Shown: piece after piece, positions 1-4,873 of the stretch
Position numbering within the stretch: the first letter of the stretch is position 1
Layout of the letters: the number at the start of each line of letters is the position of its first letter
Assembly (NCBI RefSeq): GCF_902498825.1
Contig: NZ_LR701452.1
Location: 1 to 5,337, forward strand
Source: Rhizobium sp. EC-SD404
GTDB taxonomy: Bacteria; Pseudomonadota; Alphaproteobacteria; Rhizobiales; Rhizobiaceae
DNA length: 5,337 nucleotides
Direction: 5' to 3'
Notes under the pieces: model-generated
What the model was told of the DNA's origin: nothing
The model's database searches: none
Seen by the model: only the letters and a program-made list of their open reading frames with translations
Made by a program: the position numbers and the translations under genes

Positions 1-412
1 GACCTTCCAGGCCGCGATGCGTCTTGAGCGCAAGGTCCTTGAGGAAGAGCGCGTTCATCGTGCCCTTCAGCCCGACATGGATCTCGCTGACTTCCCCCTC
101 GGCGCACGTGACGATCGCGATCCCCTGAAACTGCAGGGTCTTATAAAGCCCGGCGATCGTCTCCTGGTCGCGGCTCAGGCGGTCGAGGCCCTCGCACACA
201 ACGACATCGAACGCGTTGCGGCGCGCGTCTGCCAGCATCTTCTGATAGCCGGACCGAAGCGTCGTCGCACCGGATCGGGCGCGATCGGCATAGATCTCGC
301 CAACCTGCCAGCCGCGACCTTCGATCAAAGCCCGGGCATTGCGCACCTGGTCGTCAATCGAGGCTTCCTGCTGCAGCTCCGTCGAAAAGCGGGCGTAGAT
401 CGCAGCGCGCAT
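1..412 (-). CDS. Serine recombinase (resolvase/invertase family), N-terminal part, runs off the left edge
   Basis: The gene reads leftwards from an ATG at 412-410 and stays open to base 1, giving 137 residues with no stop, so the protein is cut by the window edge. It has the catalytic domain of serine recombinases. The start YARFSTELQQ carries the expected Arg8 and nucleophile Ser10, and LDRLSRD at residues 76-82 supplies the conserved arginines. The stretch from GLKGTMNALFLKDLA (about 114-128) to the edge matches the helix joining the catalytic domain to the DNA-binding part in the large recombinases common in alphaproteobacterial mobile elements. Such enzymes make a 5'-phosphoserine-linked double-strand exchange between att or res sites. 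A GGAG lies about 9 bases upstream of the ATG. The C-terminal recombinase and zinc-ribbon regions are outside the window, so integrase, resolvase and invertase roles cannot be told apart. The opposite-strand frame over the same bases has no family features. Family assignment is firm; function on a specific element is inferred. Confidence 0.93.
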   Translation of the reverse strand, partial: MRAAIYARFSTELQQEASIDDQVRNARALIEGRGWQVGEIYADRARSGATTLRSGYQKMLADARRNAFDVVVCEGLDRLSRDQETIAGLYKTLQFQGIAIVTCAEGEVSEIHVGLKGTMNALFLKDLALKTHRGLEG

Positions 413-603
413 GGGGGAGGTCTCCAAACTTCTGGTGTATTTGCGGGCTGATCGCTGGCCGCTTCGGATGCCGGGGTTGAAAGGCGGACAGGTCAATGTC
501 TGTGGGCGGAATGCTGGCCTGGTCAACGCGGAGCTGTCAATCGTTCTTCCTGTCCTCGTCCGGACACATCGACGCCAGCTTCATCCTTCCAAAATTGACC
601 ACG

Positions 604-615
604 CGACCCATGTCC
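604..615 (+). repeat. First copy of a 12-base element shared by two small genes
   Basis: CGACCCATGTCC here differs by one base from CGACCAATGTCC at 952-963. Both copies follow an AT-rich AATT-type stretch. This copy lies 35 bases before the ATG of the 75-aa gene and the other lies 66 bases before the ATG of the 94-aa gene. Sharing an upstream element suggests a common operator or a duplicated upstream region, but the element is short and could be chance. Confidence 0.35.
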
Positions 616-650
616 GGCATCCTACGGGCCGGAGAATGGGGGTGCTGGCG

Positions 651-878
651 ATGGCAGACGATGTCCGCAGGAAGGAGTTGAGCCGGAACGAGTGGGACTG
701 GCTGAGGCACATCGACAACAGACGGGCGCGGATGCTGCCTGAAGAGATTGAGGTGCGGCTTCAAACACTGGGCCTCATAGAGACTGGCTTGAATGGGATT
801 AAAACGACGATGGCAGGTCGCAATCTGCTGAAGGCGAAGGACGAAGAGCTTAATAACAATACCCGGCCGGCAGGCTGA
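651..878 (+). CDS. Small hypothetical protein (75 aa), winged-helix-like C-terminal half
   Basis: I do not recognise a named family. The protein is charged and soluble, with no signal peptide or membrane segment. Its N-terminal part (RKELSRNEWDWLRHIDN, about 7-23) should form a helix. The middle (LPEEIEVRLQTLGLIE, about 29-44) followed by NGIKTTMAGRNLL has the pattern of a winged-helix: recognition helix, 'LGLIE', a short wing, then 'T..GR..L'. Similar short proteins ending this way are common as uncharacterised ORFs in rhizobia. The ATG at 651 is chosen because GGGGGTG lies about 8 bases upstream. An in-frame ATG at 636 would add five residues but leaves too little room for the GGAG before it. 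The open frame reaches back to about 411, but that part overlaps the recombinase start and does not look coding. DNA binding or a protein-partner role is inference only. Confidence 0.6.
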   Translation: MADDVRRKELSRNEWDWLRHIDNRRARMLPEEIEVRLQTLGLIETGLNGIKTTMAGRNLLKAKDEELNNNTRPAG

Positions 879-932
879 ATCGCCGATACCGTCATAGGGG
901 ATCAACGGATCATTTATCTTCGTGATCCGACC

Positions 933-969
933 TTGGTCGAATTTTGCCATCCGACCAATGTCCAAAATT
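933..969 (+). repeat. Two interleaved inverted repeats in the leader of the 94-aa gene
   Basis: Two perfect 7-base inverted repeats interlock. TTGGTCG (933-939) pairs with CGACCAA (952-958), and AATTTTG (940-946) pairs with CAAAATT (963-969). The order is A-B-A'-B', so the two hairpins exclude each other, or could form a pseudoknot in RNA. With no base between A and B, a full pseudoknot would be strained. ATCCGACC also occurs as a direct repeat at 925-932 and 949-956. The structure ends 60 bases before the ATG at 1030. It may be an operator or a switching leader; no function is shown. Confidence 0.45.
952..963 (+). repeat. Second copy of the 12-base shared upstream element
   Basis: CGACCAATGTCC matches 11 of 12 bases of the copy at 604-615. 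It overlaps the right arm of the first interleaved inverted repeat. It lies 66 bases before the ATG of the 94-aa gene. Confidence 0.35.
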
Positions 970-1029
970 AGCGCTCGATTGTTTACCCATGGTCTCATCG
1001 TGTTACCTTTTTGCAGGGGGCACGAAAGC

Positions 1030-1314
1030 ATGGTGAAAACTCCAGGGATCTCTCGGTTGGTCATTGGCAGAACGGGCCGAGGTGCCCCATTGCCATCGGG
1101 ACCAATCGCTTCGTTTTTGAAATTGCTTGATCGAGAGCTGTTGGTGTCAGAGGGCGACGAGCGCGCTTGCGAAGATATGCTATCAGCGGCCATCTCGGCT
1201 GGCCTCGTCGTGCGAGCCGACGACGGCGCACTCTGTCTGACGACATGGGGACGCACAGTTGCCGCGATTTTGCGCGCCGACGATCCTAACTGCGAAAGGA
1301 CCTTGCACTCTTGA
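1030..1314 (+). CDS. Small hypothetical protein (94 aa), winged-helix-like C-terminus
   Basis: No named family is recognised. The first 25 residues are rich in Gly, Arg and Pro and probably disordered. From about residue 26 there is a helical stretch (IASFLKLLDRELLVS, about 26-40), then DERACEDMLSAAISAGLVV (about 43-61), then a short turn and GALCLTTWGRTVAAIL. The 'AGLVV...G...LT..GR' pattern resembles the recognition helix and wing of a winged-helix domain. It parallels the tail of the 75-aa protein upstream ('LGLIE..LNGIKTT.AGRNLL'), so the two may be distant paralogues. The ATG at 1030 is chosen over an in-frame upstream start at 922 because GGGGG lies 9 bases before it and the upstream part overlaps the interleaved repeats. 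The frame on the opposite strand, open from 537 to 1256, runs antisense to both small genes and looks like a shadow. Confidence 0.6.
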   Translation: MVKTPGISRLVIGRTGRGAPLPSGPIASFLKLLDRELLVSEGDERACEDMLSAAISAGLVVRADDGALCLTTWGRTVAAILRADDPNCERTLHS

Positions 1315-1380
1315 TCGGCCGCACGTGGACACAGGCTTGCTCTTCAACGTCGAGTGTTGATCGCATCTTGCCAGCGTATT

Positions 1381-1394
1381 GGGCGAGGACGCCC
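1381..1394. terminator. Short hairpin between convergent small genes
   Basis: GGGCG, four bases, CGCCC form a compact 5-bp GC-only stem 66 bases after the stop of the 94-aa gene and 22 bases beyond the stop of the leftward 74-aa ORF. There is no run of T on either side. The position between convergent genes is the main reason to call it a terminator. Confidence 0.25.
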
Positions 1395-1416
1395 TGGGTC
1401 GGTTTACTGTGAGGCG

Positions 1417-1641
1417 TCAGTTGGTCTTCCAGTAGTCGTCCCTAGGAGCGGCCTCGTCCTGAAGTCCGCTTCCCCTCTCGGCAAATCGTCGCGTGGCCTT
1501 GGCTGATCCGGCGAGTTTATAATGGCGATCGGCGACATCGTAAATCTCCTCTTGATTTAACGATTTCCATTTCTCGGCCTCTTCCGGCTCCAAGACTGCT
1601 CCCCCGCCTATATCGTACATCCTTAACCACAAGACTTCCAT
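1417..1641 (-). CDS. Orphan small hypothetical protein (74 aa)
   Basis: I do not recognise this protein. It is hydrophilic, with no signal peptide or membrane segment. A predicted helical core, WKSLNQEEIYDVADRHYKLA (about 25-44), is followed by a basic stretch SAKATRRFAERG and a polar tail ending in DDYWKTN. The residue mix, with even use of acidic and basic helix-formers and conserved-looking Trp and Tyr, is more protein-like than a random frame, and nothing competes on the other strand. The start is uncertain. The ATG at 1641 has no clear ribosome binding site, and the next in-frame ATG (1620, MYDIGG) has only AAGG directly against it. The 10-base inverted repeat at 1651-1693 begins just upstream. 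It transcribes opposite to both flanking genes, so it would be a single-gene unit. Confidence 0.45.
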   Translation of the reverse strand: MEVLWLRMYDIGGGAVLEPEEAEKWKSLNQEEIYDVADRHYKLAGSAKATRRFAERGSGLQDEAAPRDDYWKTN

Positions 1642-1650
1642 TAAACGAGT

Positions 1651-1693
1651 GGGTCGCGGCCTTCATTCGGGGCAGGAAAGGCAGCCGCGACCC
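1651..1693. repeat. Perfect 10-base inverted repeat
   Basis: GGGTCGCGGC (1651-1660) pairs perfectly with GCCGCGACCC (1684-1693) around a 23-base loop. It lies between the divergent starts of the 74-aa ORF and the YihY gene and is the strongest of four successive hairpins in this 309-base gap. It has no T-run, so it is a poor intrinsic terminator. An operator, a small RNA fold or a remnant repeat are all possible. Confidence 0.6.
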
Positions 1694-1715
1694 TGGTTCC
1701 TCGGGATGGGAACCA
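1694..1715. repeat. 7-base inverted repeat directly after the first
   Basis: TGGTTCC (1694-1700) and GGAACCA (1709-1715) pair around an 8-base loop. The stem starts one base after the previous inverted repeat ends, so two hairpins stand back to back. The GGAAC in the right arm is not followed by TT at the right spacing and is not a stress promoter. Confidence 0.5.
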
Positions 1716-1793
1716 CCATGATGATGCCTCTAACGTCCAGCGGCCGCAACGCTGTAGTTCGATCAGGCTAACCGGTTCTCAATCGCGTCCGCG

Positions 1794-1842
1794 GAGCGCA
1801 GGTTAAGCGCTCGCCAGAGTTCCTCCTGAAACAGTCTGGAGG
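1794..1842. repeat. Two more short hairpins before the stress promoter
   Basis: GAGCGC (1794-1799) pairs with GCGCTC (1807-1812) across a 7-base loop. CCTCC (1822-1826) pairs with GGAGG (1838-1842) across 11 bases and is followed by CAAAAATT. Both are upstream of the promoter at 1856, so they would not be in its transcript. Weak individually; noted because they continue the hairpin series that begins at 1651. Confidence 0.35.
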
Positions 1843-1855
1843 CAAAAATTCAACT

Positions 1856-1880
1856 GGAACATCACAGGTCAACCCCGGTT
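1856..1880 (+). promoter_or_regulatory. EcfG/RpoE2-type general stress promoter for the YihY gene
   Basis: GGAAC at 1856-1860 is the -35 element. After exactly 18 bases comes TT at 1879-1880 in the context CCGGTT, matching the known alphaproteobacterial pattern GGAAC-N18/19-TT used by EcfG (RpoE2 in Sinorhizobium), the sigma factor released by PhyR-NepR partner switching. Transcription would start near 1886-1888, leaving a leader of about 65 bases before the ATG at 1951. Sequence match is direct; use in vivo is inferred. Confidence 0.7.
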
Positions 1881-1950
1881 AGCTGCTGCTGCTTCTAGCC
1901 AAGAGATTCATAAGCGGCAAAGGGGACATGCTCGGTGAGGAGTGAGTTGA

Positions 1951-2904
1951 ATGAGACGGAGCGACGCAAGCACTGATGCAGATGGACCAGGAGAGCTTTC
2001 GACGCGCGGCTGGTGGGCGACGGTCACGCGTGTCTTCTCCGAGATTGGCGACGATCGCATCATGCTTACCGCGGCAGGTGTCACCTTTTACTTGTTGCTG
2101 GCTCTGTTTCCTGCCCTGGCAGCATTTGTATCCGTTTATGGCTTTGTCGCAGATCCGCAGACGATCGCCGATCATGTCGCTTATATGGGAGGACTACTCC
2201 CTACCGGCGGACTGGAGGTGATCGAACAGCAACTGACGGCATTGGCCAAGCAGGAAACAACCTCGCTTAGCGTAGGGTTCTTGGCTGGTTTCGCTATTGC
2301 GCTTTGGAGTGCAAACAGCGGCATGAAGTCTCTCTTTGATGCAATGAATATCGTTTACGATGAAGAGGAAAAGCGCAGCTTTATTATATACAACGCGGTG
2401 TCGCTTGCTTTTACCTTCGGCGGAATAGTCATCGGGATCATTCTGATTATCGCGGTTGGTGTCGTTCCGGCACTCATGGCAGCAATTCGGATGGAAGCTG
2501 CCACTGAGGTACTGATCAAGTACGGGCGTTGGCCATTCGTTTTTCTGATGGTCATGCTTGTCATATCAATAATCTATCGCTATGGGCCCAGTAGAGACAA
2601 CGCCAAGTGGCGTTGGATCACATGGGGATCCGGTCTTGCCACGCTTGTGTGGATCGTCACGTCCATCGGGTTCTCTTGGTACCTGGAAAATTTTGCCGAC
2701 TACAACGCCACGTATGGTTCACTTGGGGCAGTGATAGGCTTCATGATGTGGACGTGGATATCGGTAATGATCCTTTTGATTGGTGCTGAGCTCAATGCTG
2801 AACTTGAGCATCAGACTGCCCGTGACACCACCACCGGACCTGAGCGTCCCATGGGTCAACGCGGTGCCGAGATGGCCGATAGTGTGGTCGGAACTCGAAC
2901 CTGA
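1951..2904 (+). CDS. YihY/BrkB-family inner-membrane protein
   Basis: A 317-aa polytopic membrane protein of the YihY/virulence factor BrkB family (once misannotated as ribonuclease BN). The biochemical role of the family is not settled. About six membrane segments are visible: roughly 40-64 (with AAGVTFYLLLALFPALAA, the family's hallmark first helix), 106-124, 144-175, 193-209, 224-246 and 255-280. Other family signatures are ALWSANSGMKSLFDAMN (117-133), IYRYGPSR (208-215) and YNATYGSLGAVIGFMMW (251-267), ending in GAELNAELE. The N-terminus is cytoplasmic-looking and has no signal peptide. The hydrophilic tail GPERPMGQRGAEMAD resembles that of rhizobial members, and length is typical. The ATG is supported by GAGGAG at 1937-1942, 8 bases upstream, and an in-frame TGA directly before it. 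The EcfG-type promoter upstream points to induction by general stress. It stands apart from the next gene by about 270 bases, so it is probably monocistronic. Confidence 0.93.
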   Translation: MRRSDASTDADGPGELSTRGWWATVTRVFSEIGDDRIMLTAAGVTFYLLLALFPALAAFVSVYGFVADPQTIADHVAYMGGLLPTGGLEVIEQQLTALAKQETTSLSVGFLAGFAIALWSANSGMKSLFDAMNIVYDEEEKRSFIIYNAVSLAFTFGGIVIGIILIIAVGVVPALMAAIRMEAATEVLIKYGRWPFVFLMVMLVISIIYRYGPSRDNAKWRWITWGSGLATLVWIVTSIGFSWYLENFADYNATYGSLGAVIGFMMWTWISVMILLIGAELNAELEHQTARDTTTGPERPMGQRGAEMADSVVGTRT

Positions 2905-2911
2905 ACGTCGT

Positions 2912-2924
2912 TTGCCTGCGGCAA
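2912..2924 (+). terminator. Weak hairpin just after the YihY gene
   Basis: TTGCC and GGCAA pair around a TGC loop seven bases after the stop codon. The stem is only 5 bp and no T-run follows, so it is at best a weak or Rho-assisted 3' end. Confidence 0.25.
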
Positions 2925-3104
2925 GTCAACTGCTCCATCATCCTCTCGCCGCTTAGCGTCGCTCGTTGGCACCAGGCGGCGAGCTCGATCCATGTGACCG
3001 AACCGGTTCAGGAGCACATGTTCGACTAAAATGGTGATGAGAGCTTCGGCGCCGCGGGATATCTTCGGAATGATCAGATATTTCGAGCTTTGAGGCGATA
3101 CGAG

Positions 3105-3115
3105 GAAACTGTTTC
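3105..3115. promoter_or_regulatory. GAAAC-T-GTTTC palindrome upstream of the HPP-CBS gene
   Basis: A perfect 5-base inverted repeat around one central base lies 62 bases before the chosen ATG. Its size and place fit a dimeric regulator's operator. No recognisable sigma-70 or EcfG promoter with good spacing is seen here; GGAAT at 3067 followed 18 bases later by TT is only a poor stress-promoter match. Confidence 0.25.
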
Positions 3116-3177
3116 TTGGCTTTATGCCGCGCCGCTGGCAAGCAGCTTCTATGAAATCTGCACGTTGATTGAGCAAA

Positions 3178-4275
3178 ATGCCTATCAGACAGTCACGCCA
3201 ATTCTTAGCCCCTCTTCTGCCGGGCGCCTCCACTCGCGATCGGCTTTTAGGGATAATCGCTTCCTTTCTCGCAATCGCCGCTACTGGGCTCGCAAGTGGC
3301 GCTGTGCTTCAAAGCGGCATCTCCTTGCCGTTCCTATTAGCACCGATGGGCGCAACGGCCGTTCTCCTCTTTGCGATCCCAAGCAGTCCGCTAGCACAGC
3401 CTTGGCCGGTCATCGGCGGAAATTCCATATCGGCCTTGGTCGGCACGATGTGCGCGATGGCTATCCCGGATATAGCCGTCGCGGCTGGAATCGCCGTTGC
3501 TGCAGCTATCGCGCTCATGTCGTTTACGCGCAGTCTGCATCCTCCTGGTGGCGCGATGGCGCTGACAGCAGTCCTGGCAAGTTCCGAAGTCAGCGTCCTC
3601 AATCCGCTGATGCCGGCCGCGTTGAATTCGACATGCATGGTTCTTGCTGCGGTCATCCTGCATAGGATGATGGGCCGCACCTATCCTCACAAGCCAACGC
3701 GAGTTGACGTCAGTCCGATTGGGACATCTGATCAACCGGCGACGAGACGTTTTGGTTTTAACGAAGCAGACCTTGACACCGCACTGAGCGGCCTTGACCT
3801 TACAGTGGACGTCTCGCGCGAAGACCTGAAACAACTGGTCTCTTCGATCGAGACAGCCGTCGCCGCCAGGGCCAGGCCGGATTTACGATGCAGGGATATC
3901 ATGTCTCGAGACATCATTTCATTGGGCCCGCACGCTACGGCGCGAGAGGCGCTTAGCACGCTACTGGAGCGCGGCTTAAGAACCATCCCGGTAGTCGATG
4001 AACAGCGCATAATCTACGGCACTGTTGGCTTGCGCGAACTGGCGAACATTGCAGGTACTGTGTCTCTCCGTAAGATTTGGTCTGAGCCGGTCGTTGCTAC
4101 GGAAGACGTTGCAGCGCTTGAACTTGCCAAGCCACTTCTATCGGGTAGAGCGCATGCGGTGGTAATTGTTGATAATCAGCGACGAATTGTGGGCATGATC
4201 AGCCAGACAGACCTGCTGGCCGCTCTAACGCGCATTCGAGCAGTCGATGAAACGGCCGTTCAGCTAGCAAGCTAG
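3178..4275 (+). CDS. HPP-family membrane protein fused to a C-terminal pair of CBS domains
   Basis: A 365-aa protein in two parts. Residues about 24-165 form an HPP domain of four to five membrane helices, with the motif that names the family in SLHPPGGAMALTAVL (His121-Pro122-Pro123) and the conserved LLAPMGATAVLLFA (53-66) and PLAQPWPVIGGNSISALVG (71-89). After a polar linker, residues about 236-292 (RDIMSRDIISL ... RTIPVVDE) and 298-352 (VVIVDNQRRIVGMISQTDLL) make two CBS repeats, a Bateman module that usually binds adenosine nucleotides and gates its partner domain. Plant and cyanobacterial HPP proteins have been linked to nitrite transport; whether this one carries an anion is unknown. 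The likely model is a cytoplasmic CBS sensor controlling the membrane part. Start choice is uncertain: an in-frame TTG at 3169 sits right after a TGA and would add three residues, while the ATG at 3178 matches usual family N-termini. Neither has a strong ribosome binding site. Length is typical for HPP-CBS fusions. Confidence 0.92.
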   Translation: MPIRQSRQFLAPLLPGASTRDRLLGIIASFLAIAATGLASGAVLQSGISLPFLLAPMGATAVLLFAIPSSPLAQPWPVIGGNSISALVGTMCAMAIPDIAVAAGIAVAAAIALMSFTRSLHPPGGAMALTAVLASSEVSVLNPLMPAALNSTCMVLAAVILHRMMGRTYPHKPTRVDVSPIGTSDQPATRRFGFNEADLDTALSGLDLTVDVSREDLKQLVSSIETAVAARARPDLRCRDIMSRDIISLGPHATAREALSTLLERGLRTIPVVDEQRIIYGTVGLRELANIAGTVSLRKIWSEPVVATEDVAALELAKPLLSGRAHAVVIVDNQRRIVGMISQTDLLAALTRIRAVDETAVQLAS

Positions 4276-4323
4276 AATGCTTGTGCAAGAAACTGTGCTT
4301 CCGGTTGATCATGAGCCCGTAGC

Positions 4324-4440
4324 CTAACAAACAGTGCAGTGGCGTTTCGCACCGAACGATTCCGATCCTGGACCAGACAGGAAGTAACGAAGCGCCGCGA
4401 TGATCAGACCGCCGCTAAACATTGAGATCCCATTTTCCAT
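4324..4440 (-). CDS. Possible very small membrane protein (38 aa), doubtful
   Basis: A leftward frame from ATG at 4440 encodes 38 residues. A hydrophobic stretch FSGGLIIAALRYFL (about 8-21) could span or sit on the membrane, followed by a polar tail ending HCTVC. It lies wholly in the gap between the HPP-CBS and PRC-barrel genes and does not overlap either. There is no clear ribosome binding site, and a longer frame extends upstream antisense to the PRC gene, so it may be chance. No family is recognised. Confidence 0.2.
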   Translation of the reverse strand: MENGISMFSGGLIIAALRYFLSGPGSESFGAKRHCTVC

Positions 4441-4457
4441 GCAATTTTGCCTGCGTG

Positions 4458-4482
4458 GGAACAGAGGTGCGAGTTCAGTGTT
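4458..4482 (+). promoter_or_regulatory. EcfG/RpoE2-type general stress promoter for the PRC-barrel gene
   Basis: GGAAC at 4458-4462 is followed after exactly 18 bases by TT at 4481-4482 (context AGTGTT), the same arrangement and spacing as the promoter at 1856-1880. Transcription would start near 4488-4490, leaving a leader of only about 15 bases before the ATG at 4505. That supports starting the protein at or after 4505 rather than at the upstream in-frame ATGs from 4400 onward. Confidence 0.62.
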
Positions 4483-4504
4483 GCCTCCTCGCAAATACAA
4501 GAGG

Positions 4505-4810
4505 ATGCCAGAATTGGACCACAGCAGACACGTCAGGCTTACGGACATCGAAATAACCGACCGCAACCTCAAGGGTGCGACCGTCTATGGCGCCAACGAC
4601 GAAAAGGTCGGCACCATCGCGCATATGCACGGCGTCGGTAATACCGGGCGAGTTGTCATCGATGTCGGCGGCTTCCTTGGCTTCGGCGCAAAGTCTGTCG
4701 CAGTCGCGGCCAGCGAACTCGACATAATGCGCGATGAAAGCGGAACGGTTCATGCCGTTACCACCTGGACGAAGGACCAGCTCAAGGACATGCCTGAGCA
4801 TAAGGACTGA
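4505..4810 (+). CDS. PRC-barrel domain protein (101 aa)
   Basis: A small soluble protein built from one PRC-barrel, a beta-barrel fold also found in photosynthetic reaction centre H subunits and the ribosome maturation factor RimM. The barrel spans about residues 21-75: NLKGATVYGANDEKVGTIAH (21-40) gives the first strands, then VVIDVGGFLGFGAKSVAVAA (50-69). The tail TVHAVTTWTKDQLKDMPEH (81-99) is typical of small alphaproteobacterial PRC-barrel proteins, often stress-induced and of unknown function. There is no signal peptide or membrane segment. The ATG at 4505 is kept, but AAGAGG (4499-4504) touches it directly. A TTG at 4514 has that same ribosome binding site at an ideal 9 bases and would give the N-terminus MDHSRHVRLTD, which resembles relatives more closely. 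The gene has its own EcfG-type promoter and is followed by a hairpin, so it looks monocistronic. Family is firm, start moderately so. Confidence 0.9.
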   Translation: MPELDHSRHVRLTDIEITDRNLKGATVYGANDEKVGTIAHMHGVGNTGRVVIDVGGFLGFGAKSVAVAASELDIMRDESGTVHAVTTWTKDQLKDMPEHKD

Positions 4811-4816
4811 GTAGAA

Positions 4817-4838
4817 GAGCCCTGTGAACGCAGGGCTC
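4817..4838 (+). terminator. Hairpin terminator candidate after the PRC-barrel gene
   Basis: GAGCCCTG (4817-4824) and CAGGGCTC (4831-4838) form a perfect 8-bp stem with a 6-base loop, six bases after the stop codon. The following bases are ATCACAC, with no T-run, so termination would be atypical or the stem may protect the 3' end of the mRNA. Confidence 0.6.
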
Positions 4839-4843
4839 ATCAC

Positions 4844-4873
4844 ACGGGTCGCCAGCGTAAAAGTTCGACCCGT
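4844..4873. repeat. Second perfect 8-base inverted repeat after the PRC-barrel gene
   Basis: ACGGGTCG (4844-4851) pairs with CGACCCGT (4866-4873) around a 14-base loop. On the plus strand the stem is followed by AAAATAC. Read leftwards, TTTT precedes rather than follows the stem, so it is not an intrinsic terminator in that direction. The GGGTCG core also occurs in the arm at 1651-1660. It may be a backup terminator or a binding site. Confidence 0.45.

Noticed and set aside
17..451. Rightward 144-aa frame over the recombinase
   Set aside because: It is antisense to a clearly recognisable serine recombinase and shows no family feature itself.
411..650. Upstream extension of the 75-aa gene to a start at 411
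   Set aside because: It would overlap the recombinase start codon, and the added residues do not look like protein; starts at 651 or 636 are closer to binding-site-like sequence.
537..1256. Leftward 239-aa frame across both small genes
   Set aside because: Low-complexity, Ser/Arg/Pro-rich product, antisense to two better-supported frames with ribosome binding sites.
1676..1700. Leftward GGAAC-to-TT match as a stress promoter for the 74-aa ORF
   Set aside because: The spacer is 17 rather than 18-19 bases and the -10 context is poor; it is also part of the hairpin arms.
2890..2914. GGAAC at the end of the YihY gene as a stress promoter for downstream DNA
   Set aside because: The nearest TT placements give spacers that are too short, and it lies within coding sequence.
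3067..3091. GGAAT-N18-TT as a stress promoter for the HPP-CBS gene
   Set aside because: The invariant C of GGAAC is missing and the bases before TT do not fit; too weak to call.
3090..3665. Rightward 191-aa frame overlapping the HPP domain
   Set aside because: Arg/Ser-rich product in a different frame from a well-recognised membrane protein; a shadow.
4844..4873. A tRNA T-arm-like GTTCGACCC near a hairpin
   Set aside because: No acceptor, D or anticodon stems can be laid around it.
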